Assembly (NCBI GenBank): GCA_900770765.1
Contig: CAAGLK010000120.1
Location: 1-21,616, forward strand
Reading direction: 5' to 3'
Source of the DNA: Helicobacteraceae bacterium
GTDB lineage: Bacteria > Campylobacterota > Campylobacteria > Campylobacterales > Helicobacteraceae
DNA: 21,616 bases
Below the pieces are notes generated by a model that was not told the DNA's origin, made no database searches, and was given only the letters and a program-made list of their open reading frames with translations. This document shows positions 15,368 to 21,616 of this stretch, in pieces (positions within the stretch are counted from its first letter, which is position 1; each line of letters starts with the position of its first letter). A program made the translations under genes and the position numbers.

Positions 15368-17755
15368 ATGGATGAAATGCAAGAGATATTAGAGGATTTT
15401 CTTATTGAAGCATTTGAAATGATAGAGCAGTTAGACCAGGATTTGGTTGAGCTGGAGAATAATCCTGATGATTTGGATTTATTAAATAGGATTTTTAGGG
15501 TTGCACACACAATTAAGGGGTCTGGCTCATTTTTGAATTTTTCTGTGCTTACGCATCTTACTCATCATATGGAGGATGTATTAAATAAAGCAAGACATAG
15601 TGAATTGACAATTACACCGGATATTATGGATGTAGTGCTTGAGTCAATAGATTATATGAAAAAATTACTTAATGCTATTAGAGATACAGGCACAGATGCT
15701 AATACTGGGATGGAATCTGGGATAGAGGATACAATAAAAAGACTTGATGCTATTTCAAAAGGTGAGGCGCCACAAGAATCTCAAGAATCCCAAGCTACGC
15801 CTGAGGTTGCACCAGTAGCCGAAGAGCCTGAGCCAGATTATGCAAATATGTCGCCAGAAGAAGTTGAAAAAGAAATAGAAAGACTACTTAATAAAAGACA
15901 AGAGGAAGATAAACATAGAAGAGAGGAGTTAAGAGCGCAAGGTCAATTAAGCGATATTCAAGCTCCTAGCGAAATAAAAGATGATTCGGCAAAACAAGCT
16001 CAAAAGCTAGAAGCACCAAAGGTGGCAACTCCAGCTACACCAAAACCAGCACCAAAGGCTGAAGCTCCAAAAGCCGCTGCAAAAGCAGGCGATGATAGTA
16101 AGGCACCAGCTACAGCGGTGGAGCAGACAATTCGCGTTGATGTTAAGAGACTTGATAGTTTGATGAATTTAATTGGTGAGCTTGTTTTGGGTAAAAATAG
16201 GCTTATTAAAATCTACAATGATGTAGAAGAAAGATATGAAGGCGAAAAGTTCTTAGAGGAATTAAATCAAGTTGTGGCTTCTGTTTCTATGGTAACGACA
16301 GATATTCAGCTTGCAGTTATGAAGACTAGAATGCTTCCTATTGGTAGAGTATTTAATAAGTTTCCAAGAATGGTAAGGGATTTATCAAGAGAACTTGGCA
16401 AAAATATAGATTTAGTAATTACAGGTGAGGAAACGGAGCTTGATAAATCTATTGTAGAGGAGATTGGAGATCCTTTAGTGCATTTAATTAGAAATGCTTG
16501 CGATCATGGTGTTGAGGGTAAAGAAGATAGACTTGCGGCTGGTAAAAGTGAGCAAGGCAAAGTAGAACTAAAAGCATATAATGAAGGCAACCATATTGTT
16601 GTTGAAATAAAAGATGATGGTAGCGGTATGGACCCAAATGTGCTTAAGTCAAAAGCGGTTGAGAAAGGGCTAATAAGCGAGAGAGAAGCAGATACTATGA
16701 GCGACAAAGAAGCTTATGCACTTGTATTTAAAGCAGGTTTTTCAACTGCAAAGGTTGTTACTAATGTAAGCGGTCGCGGTGTTGGTATGGATGTTGTTAA
16801 AACTAACATTGAAAAGCTAAATGGTATTATTGATGTGGATAGTGTTTTAGGGGAAGGCACTACATTTAAATTAAAGATTCCGCTTACTTTGGCCATTATT
16901 CAATCTTTGCTTGTGGGCGTTCAAGAAGAGTTTTATGCTATTCCACTTGCCTCTGTTATTGAGACGGTTAGAATCTCACAAGATGAAATATATACGGTTG
17001 AAAACAAAAGTGTATTGCGTTTAAGAAATGAAGTATTACCACTTGTTCGTTTGGCTGATATTTTTGGTGTGGATTCTGTGTTTGATAATGCAGAACAAGC
17101 TTATGTTGTTGTTATTGGGCTGGCAGAAAATAAAATTGGTGTAATTGTTGATTTCTTAATAGGGCAAGAAGAAGTTGTTATTAAATCACTTGGTTCTTAT
17201 TTGAAAGGCACAGAGGGTATCGCTGGAGCGACAATTAGAGGAGATGGTAGAGTTACGCTAATTGTGGATATAGCTGCAATGATGCAAATGGCAAAAAATG
17301 TAAAGGTTAGCATAAACAAATTAAAACAAGAAAGCGAAACACATAAAGAAAAAACTTCACCTAGTGATTATAGAATCTTAATAGTAGATGATTCTATGAC
17401 TGATAGAAGTATTATGAAAAAATCGCTTAAACCACTAGGTGTAACAGTTAATGAAGCTACAAATGGAGTGGAGGCCCTAGATGCTATTAAGAATAGCGAT
17501 AGCGTGTTTGACGCAGTATTAATTGATATTGAGATGCCAAAAATGGATGGATATACATTAGCTGGTGAGATTAGAAAATATGCTAAATTTAAAAATCTAC
17601 CTTTAATAGCCGTTACAAGCAGAACTAGCAAAACCGATAGAATGCGTGGCGTAGAAAGTGGTATGACGGAATACATAACTAAGCCATATTCACCAGAATA
17701 TTTAATGAATGTAGTTAAGAGAAATATAAACCTAACAATGGAGGTAACTGAATAA
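15368..17755 (+). CDS. cheA: Chemotaxis histidine kinase CheA with C-terminal receiver (CheAY)
   Basis: CheA passes phosphate from receptor signals to CheY. Domains in order: P1 histidine phosphotransfer (about 1-130, H47 in RVAHTIKGSGSF); a long Glu- then Pro/Ala/Lys-rich linker (about 135-250) in place of a recognisable P2 domain; P3 dimerisation (about 251-320, LMNLIGELVLGKNRL); P4 ATPase (N376 in LIRNACDHGVE, DDGSGMD at 416-422, SGRGVGMDVV at 468-477); P5 CheW-like (about 505-645); and a fused receiver (about 670-795, VDDSMTDRS, acceptor D720 in LIDIEMPKMDG, ITKPYSP). This matches CheAY of H. pylori and C. jejuni. AAGGAT precedes the ATG. The stop and the cheW start overlap by one base (TAATG). 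Confidence 0.97.
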   Translation: MDEMQEILEDFLIEAFEMIEQLDQDLVELENNPDDLDLLNRIFRVAHTIKGSGSFLNFSVLTHLTHHMEDVLNKARHSELTITPDIMDVVLESIDYMKKLLNAIRDTGTDANTGMESGIEDTIKRLDAISKGEAPQESQESQATPEVAPVAEEPEPDYANMSPEEVEKEIERLLNKRQEEDKHRREELRAQGQLSDIQAPSEIKDDSAKQAQKLEAPKVATPATPKPAPKAEAPKAAAKAGDDSKAPATAVEQTIRVDVKRLDSLMNLIGELVLGKNRLIKIYNDVEERYEGEKFLEELNQVVASVSMVTTDIQLAVMKTRMLPIGRVFNKFPRMVRDLSRELGKNIDLVITGEETELDKSIVEEIGDPLVHLIRNACDHGVEGKEDRLAAGKSEQGKVELKAYNEGNHIVVEIKDDGSGMDPNVLKSKAVEKGLISEREADTMSDKEAYALVFKAGFSTAKVVTNVSGRGVGMDVVKTNIEKLNGIIDVDSVLGEGTTFKLKIPLTLAIIQSLLVGVQEEFYAIPLASVIETVRISQDEIYTVENKSVLRLRNEVLPLVRLADIFGVDSVFDNAEQAYVVVIGLAENKIGVIVDFLIGQEEVVIKSLGSYLKGTEGIAGATIRGDGRVTLIVDIAAMMQMAKNVKVSINKLKQESETHKEKTSPSDYRILIVDDSMTDRSIMKKSLKPLGVTVNEATNGVEALDAIKNSDSVFDAVLIDIEMPKMDGYTLAGEIRKYAKFKNLPLIAVTSRTSKTDRMRGVESGMTEYITKPYSPEYLMNVVKRNINLTMEVTE

Positions 17756-18249
17756 TGAGTGCGCAGTTAAAAGATGTTTTACAAAAGCAGCAACAGCAAA
17801 AGCAGCCGGTGGCAGAAACTGAAAATATTATACAGCTTGTAGCGTTTGTTGTAGGTAGCGAGGAGTTTGCAGTGCCAATTTTAAGTATTCAGGAGATTAT
17901 TAAGCCTCTAGAATATACTCGTGTGCCAGGTGTTCCAAATTATGTTTTAGGTGTTTTTAATATGCGTGGCTGGGTTGTACCACTAATTAATTTGCGTCTC
18001 AAATTTGGATTGCCTTATGAAAAACCTACCGAAAACACAAGGTATATTGTAATTAGAAATCAAGAAGAAAGAGCAGGCTTTATAATAGACCATTTAACGG
18101 AAGCGGTTAGAATTAAAGAATCCGATATTGACCCTACACCTGAAACTTTTTCCACACAAGATGAGAGTTTAATTTATGGCGTTGGCAAAAGAGATGATAG
18201 ATTGATTACAATTTTGCGACCAGAAGAGCTTCTTAAACGAACTTTTTAG
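17755..18249 (+). CDS. cheW: Chemotaxis coupling protein CheW
   Basis: This 164-residue scaffold links receptors to CheA. A Gln/Lys-rich leader (KQQQQKQPV near 11-19) precedes one CheW domain: LVAFVVGSEEFAVPI, IQEIIKPLEYTRVPGVPNYV and GVFNMRGWVVPLINL. A GGAGG site inside the end of cheA serves the ATG, which overlaps the cheA stop by one base, so translation is probably coupled. It is the last gene of the run starting at glmU and is followed by a clear hairpin. Confidence 0.96.
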   Translation: MSAQLKDVLQKQQQQKQPVAETENIIQLVAFVVGSEEFAVPILSIQEIIKPLEYTRVPGVPNYVLGVFNMRGWVVPLINLRLKFGLPYEKPTENTRYIVIRNQEERAGFIIDHLTEAVRIKESDIDPTPETFSTQDESLIYGVGKRDDRLITILRPEELLKRTF

Positions 18250-18257
18250 TTTATTAT

Positions 18258-18293
18258 TTCTTTAGATTCTTGTAATTATAGGAATCTAAAGAA
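18258..18293 (+). terminator. Terminator after cheW, inverted TTTAGATTC pair
   Basis: TTCTTTAGATTC at 18258-18269 pairs perfectly with GAATCTAAAGAA at 18282-18293 across a 12-base loop, 8 bases after the cheW stop, followed by GTTTCTATTC. Both arms contain the same RGAWTCY core as the terminator at 6648-6679. Confidence 0.65.
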
Positions 18294-18488
18294 GTTTCTA
18301 TTCTTGCAAGATACTACTTTAAAAACTTATAAATTTAACTTTTTAAAATAGAAATAAAATTTATAAATTATCAAAACAAAATAATCAATAATTTAAAAAG
18401 TCCATTATTTGATTATAGGCAAGTTTGGTTATTTTTCGCAAATTTTTTAGAAATTAATAATTTTAAAATTGCTTGGGGTAAAAAGATA

Positions 18489-18641
18489 ATGAATAAAGCA
18501 ATTGAAATTATAAAATAAAGCAATAATATAAAAACACAAACTTATTTTAATTTATCAAATGCGATTCCACAATTGCCTACACAAACAAAAGGCGATGAGC
18601 TACTTAAGAGTTTGTGGAGTGTAAGTGATAAAAATAGTTAA
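18489..18641 (+). pseudogene. Degraded gene fragment; end resembles the convergent neighbour's C-terminus
   Basis: The 393-base gap 18250-18642 has no intact gene. From the ATG at 18489 a frame reads 9 codons (MNKAIEIIK), a TAA at 18516, then 40 more codons ending ...TKGDELLKSLWSVSDKNS before the stop at 18639. KGDELLKSLW with DKN nearly equals KGDKLLKKLWDKNE, the end of the 341-residue protein on the other strand, whose stop lies one base away. The fragment is therefore probably the tail of a broken, inverted relative. A chance frame cannot be excluded for its first part. The rest of the gap (18294-18488) is plain AT-rich DNA in which nothing was recognised. Confidence 0.45.
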
Positions 18642-18657
18642 ATTACTCGTTTTTATC
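18627..18657. terminator. Hairpin between convergent ends, likely bidirectional terminator
   Basis: GATAAAAA at 18627-18634 pairs with TTTTTATC at 18650-18657 around a 15-base loop holding the two facing stop codons. Further out AAAGGCGAT (18588-18596) mirrors ATCGCCTTT (18679-18687), because the two reading frames encode similar tails. The A and T arms give a U-run in both directions. Confidence 0.4.
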
Positions 18658-19668
18658 CCATAATTTTTTAAGCAATTTATCGCCTTTGCTTTCTTTATAA
18701 AATTGATTTTGTTTGGTGTTATGTAGCTTTTCTTGCTCTTTTTGGAAGTTTTCTCTAGCGTTAAAGAATTGTAAAATATCATCTTGCAAATTTAGCTTTA
18801 GCCTTGCAGTCTCTGCGTAAGAGATATTGAAATTTTTGTAAAAGATTCCATCTTTATCCCAAGAAATAGTTAAATTATTAATTGTTAAAGAGTTATCTAA
18901 ATCTAAACTTTGATTATATAAATATCGCTGTGCTGTGTTTATATCGCTTTGTAGATATCTAGCTTTTTCCTCGCTTAAGAATCCTTGTAGTTTAGCAAAG
19001 ACAAAAAAGGATTCTAAAGAATCTGCGAGATTTGCATTAGTAGAAGCATAGTCGCCTTTAATGCCAAATTTTATATAACTTTCTTTATTTGCACCGATTA
19101 ATTTGTTTAAAAACTCGCTAGTATCGCTGTTATTTTGTGCTTCTTTTAGGGAATGCTCTAGGTCTTGTTTTTGAGATTGTATAGAATCGCTATTTGCGAT
19201 AATATTTGCTTTAAAGTTTAATAAAATCTCAAATGTGTCTTTATCTTTTAAATAGGCATCTTGTAATATTTTTTCACTTTCTAAAAGTAAATTTTGCATA
19301 GCATTATTATAGGCTGTAGCGCTAGGAAGTGGCATATTTTCTAAAGTTTGTAGTTTGTTTAAAGTATCTTTTTTAAACATAAAATCTTTATATAATTTAT
19401 TATTTAAACGCTTATCAATATTATCTTCTATTTTAGCTAGAATCCTCTTTGCTTCATTAAATGGCATATCAAAATCTCTTAAATTTATTTCTAATTTAGC
19501 GATTTCTGCTTCTTTTAAAAGTGCAGTTTTTATTATGTTAGCGTCATTTTTTAAAGAAGTTTTGCTTTGAGATTGCCTTTTAGGATTCCGCTTAGTTTCA
19601 TCCACATTTTGCTCTATTTTTGTGGAATCTTTTGTGCTGTATAGATTAATTGCGTTTGAGATTTTCAC
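18643..19668 (-). CDS. Hypothetical helical protein, 341 residues
   Basis: I do not recognise this protein. It has no signal peptide or membrane segment. The N-terminus (MKISNAINLYS, then about 30 polar residues rich in Lys, Ser and Asn) looks disordered. Residues 40-180 are strongly charged and helical, probably coiled coil; a middle part near 190-280 is more mixed (FGIKGDYASTNANLADSLESFF, LTINNLTISWDKDGIFYKNF). The last 45 residues are Lys/Gln-rich and end in KGDKLLKKLWDKNE, a tail shared with the fragment across the convergent junction. The start is GTG inside the upstream Fe-S gene (23-base overlap) with no clear ribosome site, so a later start is possible. The polar leader and lack of signal would suit a cytoplasmic or flagellum-exported protein, but that is speculation. 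Confidence 0.7.
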   Translation of the reverse strand: MKISNAINLYSTKDSTKIEQNVDETKRNPKRQSQSKTSLKNDANIIKTALLKEAEIAKLEINLRDFDMPFNEAKRILAKIEDNIDKRLNNKLYKDFMFKKDTLNKLQTLENMPLPSATAYNNAMQNLLLESEKILQDAYLKDKDTFEILLNFKANIIANSDSIQSQKQDLEHSLKEAQNNSDTSEFLNKLIGANKESYIKFGIKGDYASTNANLADSLESFFVFAKLQGFLSEEKARYLQSDINTAQRYLYNQSLDLDNSLTINNLTISWDKDGIFYKNFNISYAETARLKLNLQDDILQFFNARENFQKEQEKLHNTKQNQFYKESKGDKLLKKLWDKNE

Positions 19669-20956
19669 AAGTTTTTAATGCGTTAGCAATCAATTCTAAA
19701 GGATGTAAAAAAGTGGTATTTATGTTGTTTGTATGCAGAGCGTTGTTGATTTGCATTCTGCAAGCACTGCATTCTGCAGCTACGAAATCCGCCTTAGTTT
19801 TTTCTATCATTTTTGCTTTTTTGTTTCCTACTTTGTTTGCTAGATGGAATTTTTCAGTTTGCATTGTAACGCCGCCAAATCCGCAACAAGCATTGGAATC
19901 CTCCATTTCAATAATATTATAGTTTTGTGATAATAATTTGCGTGGCTCTTTGTAAATGTTAAGCACTTTTCTGGCGTGGCAAGGGTCGTGGTAGGTTATG
20001 GTTTGTATTTTTTCTCTCCCTTTTTGAGCTTCTTTTAGCAGATTTGTTAAATTTGTGTTTTGTTCTAAGAATTGTGTTGCCATGTGGATTTTTGGTAGTA
20101 ATTTGTGAATTCTATCTAGCATTTTTGAATCATTTTTCATAAATCTTTCCCAATCTTCTAAAACCATCGCAGCACAAGTAGCCTCTGGAATTAAAATAGC
20201 TTCCACTTCATTAATAAAGCTTTCAAAATATTCTACATTGTGTCTAATAAGGGAATCTACGCTATTAAAATCGCCTGTGAAATATGCTGGTGCGGCACAG
20301 CATTTTTGAGCTTTTGCTAATTTTGCATTGAATCCTAATTTTTCTAAAATAAAAAGTAGTGATTCACCTACATTTTTATAATTGTAATTACCTAAGCAGC
20401 CTATGAAAATAGCGATTTTTTTTGTGGAATCCTTGTTATAAATTATTTCTTCTTTGTGTGAATTTAAGAAACTTTTTTTTGCCATTGCACCAAATGCTCT
20501 ATTTTTTACAAATGGTAGTTTTAGGCGTGGAATTATCGTGTTTTTATCATTTGTGCTTTTGTAAAGCAAAGGGGCAAGAATCGCTCCGCATTTAAAGGCA
20601 AAATCCATAATTTTACGATGTTTTAGTAGATAAAAAAATGCCCTTTTAAACCAAGCGATTCCATATTTTTTAGCAATTTCATAGCGGATATTTTCAATTA
20701 AAGTATCTGTCGGTAGCGAGTTAGGGCATACACTTACGCAAGTGGTGCATAAAAAACAAGTTTCAAAAATATCTTTTGCATTTTTGTCTAGTGGAATCTC
20801 ATTTCGCTTATATGCGCCTAGTAAGTCTATAAAGCCTCTAGGCGATGTTGCTTCATCTCCATTAATGCTAAAAATAGTGCAATCAGGTAAGCATTTACCG
20901 CATTTGACACAAGCATCGCTAGTTTTTAAATAATTATAATTTTCAAAATGCGTCAT
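19646..20956 (-). CDS. GlpC/GlcF-type Fe-S oxidoreductase subunit (two 4Fe-4S, two CCG domains)
   Basis: This 436-residue protein carries two ferredoxin clusters: C16-x2-C19-x2-C22-x3-C26 and C67-x2-C70-x2-C73-x3-C77. Two cysteine-rich CCG domains follow: FIGCLGNYN with KCCAAPAYFTGD (about 198-240), and DPCHARK with ACCGFGGV and ECSACRMQ (about 335-410). Such proteins pass electrons from glycerol-3-phosphate, glycolate or lactate dehydrogenases. H. pylori has the same pair, hemN (HP0665) then a protein annotated glpC (HP0666), without glpA or glpB, so the partner dehydrogenase is uncertain; I give no symbol. It begins 8 bases after hemN and overlaps the next gene by 23 bases. Confidence 0.85.
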   Translation of the reverse strand: MTHFENYNYLKTSDACVKCGKCLPDCTIFSINGDEATSPRGFIDLLGAYKRNEIPLDKNAKDIFETCFLCTTCVSVCPNSLPTDTLIENIRYEIAKKYGIAWFKRAFFYLLKHRKIMDFAFKCGAILAPLLYKSTNDKNTIIPRLKLPFVKNRAFGAMAKKSFLNSHKEEIIYNKDSTKKIAIFIGCLGNYNYKNVGESLLFILEKLGFNAKLAKAQKCCAAPAYFTGDFNSVDSLIRHNVEYFESFINEVEAILIPEATCAAMVLEDWERFMKNDSKMLDRIHKLLPKIHMATQFLEQNTNLTNLLKEAQKGREKIQTITYHDPCHARKVLNIYKEPRKLLSQNYNIIEMEDSNACCGFGGVTMQTEKFHLANKVGNKKAKMIEKTKADFVAAECSACRMQINNALHTNNINTTFLHPLELIANALKTCENLKRN

Positions 20957-20964
20957 TTTTCCCT

Positions 20965-21616
20965 CTAAATTGTTTTGCTAAAAACTTTTTGATTGCTAAA
21001 TTTATTTAAATACGCATCAAATGGCATTGCGATATTGCGAATAAGAAGTGTGCCTGTTTTGCTAACTTGAATCTTATTATCTTGTATTGTAATTAGCCCT
21101 ACGCTTTCATATTCTTTTAAGTTTTGCAAGGCTTCTTTAAAATATGTTTTAAAGTCAATATTAAATTCTTTTTCAATATCGCAAAAATTAAGCGAGAAGT
21201 TACTCATAAGCTGCATAATTACGCGTTTTCTTAAAATATCATCTTTACTTAGTTTAATGCCTTTTGCAAAAGGTAGGATTCCGCTATCTAGGGAATTTTG
21301 ATAATCTTGCATTGTTTTGTGATTTTGTGCATAATAATCGCTTCCTTCACCGATAGAAGTTAGACCAATACCAATTGTTTGAGTGCCACCTTTTGTGCTA
21401 TAGCCTTGAAAATTGCGTCTTAATTGTCCTTTTTCAATACTTTTAAAAAGCTCATCATTTGTTTTAGCAAAATGATCCATTCCTATCATTGCATATTCTT
21501 TATTTTGCAGGAATCTTATTGTGTGTTCTAGTATTTTTAGCTTTGTTTCTGGGCTTGGGAGCGTTGTCTCATCAATTTTACGCATTGTTTTTTTAATCCA
21601 AGGCACATGTGCGTAA
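20965..21616 (-). CDS. hemN: Oxygen-independent coproporphyrinogen III dehydrogenase, C-terminal part
   Basis: HemN is a radical-SAM enzyme that makes protoporphyrinogen precursors for heme without oxygen. The frame is open through the right edge (Y-A-H-V-P-W upstream of the first possible start), so the N-terminal radical-SAM cysteines are outside. The visible 217 residues match HemN: LPSPETKLKILEHTI, MIGMDHFAKTNDEL, RRNFQGYSTKGG, IGIGLTSIGEGSDYYAQN, LSKDDILRKRVIMQLMSNF and TLLIRNIAMPFDAYL. This includes the C-terminal HemN domain, which distinguishes it from the shorter HemW proteins. It is upstream of the GlpC-like gene in the same operon, 8 bases apart. Confidence 0.95.
   Translation of the reverse strand, partial: YAHVPWIKKTMRKIDETTLPSPETKLKILEHTIRFLQNKEYAMIGMDHFAKTNDELFKSIEKGQLRRNFQGYSTKGGTQTIGIGLTSIGEGSDYYAQNHKTMQDYQNSLDSGILPFAKGIKLSKDDILRKRVIMQLMSNFSLNFCDIEKEFNIDFKTYFKEALQNLKEYESVGLITIQDNKIQVSKTGTLLIRNIAMPFDAYLNKFSNQKVFSKTI

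Noticed and set aside
18250..18642. CRISPR array, tRNA or small RNA in the largest gap
   Set aside because: No regularly spaced repeats, no cloverleaf or CCA end, and nothing beyond the cheW terminator, AT-rich DNA and the degraded fragment was visible.

Overview
The window looks like a chromosomal segment of a low-GC Campylobacterota bacterium, most likely a non-pylori (enterohepatic-type) Helicobacter. The evidence is: CheV and a CheA with a fused receiver domain ahead of CheW; fliP close to glmU; a hemN-glpC-like pair; a Campylobacter CgtA-like GalNAc-transferase; AT-rich DNA with AAGGA-type ribosome binding sites; and an arginine gene (argC) that H. pylori lacks. Species assignment is inference. 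No rRNA, tRNA, insertion sequence, phage gene or CRISPR array was seen.

Layout. 1-2227 (+): the end of ribA (riboflavin), moeA (molybdenum cofactor), then a small protein with flagellin-like helices behind a good sigma-54 promoter. 2228-2475: a terminator and a 72-nt near-perfect palindrome. 2476-4247 (-): a DedA membrane protein translationally coupled to a CgtA-like beta-1,4-GalNAc-transferase. 4439-6609 (+): a class V aminotransferase overlapping a UDP-glucuronate 4-epimerase-type enzyme. 6676-7275 (-): a SatP/YaaH-type acetate permease. 7420-10878 (-): a stator pair, fliP and trmA in one tight run. 11089-18249 (+): glmU, thiS, argC, lpxH, cheV, cheA and cheW, seven genes with almost no gaps. 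18250-18642: a terminator and a degraded fragment whose end mirrors the next gene. 18643-21616 (-): hemN (cut by the window edge), a GlpC/GlcF-type Fe-S protein and an unknown 341-residue protein.

How the genes fit together. Motility and taxis dominate: a flagellar export gate protein (FliP), a stator, a chemotaxis signalling core (CheV, CheA with receiver, CheW) and a probable flagellar accessory protein. Envelope genes (GlmU, LpxH, the GalNAc-transferase, the UDP-sugar epimerase) and cofactor or amino-acid genes (RibA, MoeA, ThiS, ArgC, HemN) are interspersed.

Most interesting observations: (1) the pentamer GAWTC, mostly as the palindrome RGAWTCY, is strongly over-represented on both strands, in all reading frames and between genes, and forms the stems of two terminators, as DNA-uptake sequences do in other bacteria; (2) the stator proteins resemble sodium-type PomA/PomB rather than the proton-type MotA/MotB of H. 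pylori; (3) TrmA has an N-terminal cysteine pattern like that of Fe-S cluster rRNA methyltransferases; (4) a 72-nt palindrome; (5) a tail-to-tail gene remnant next to an unknown protein.
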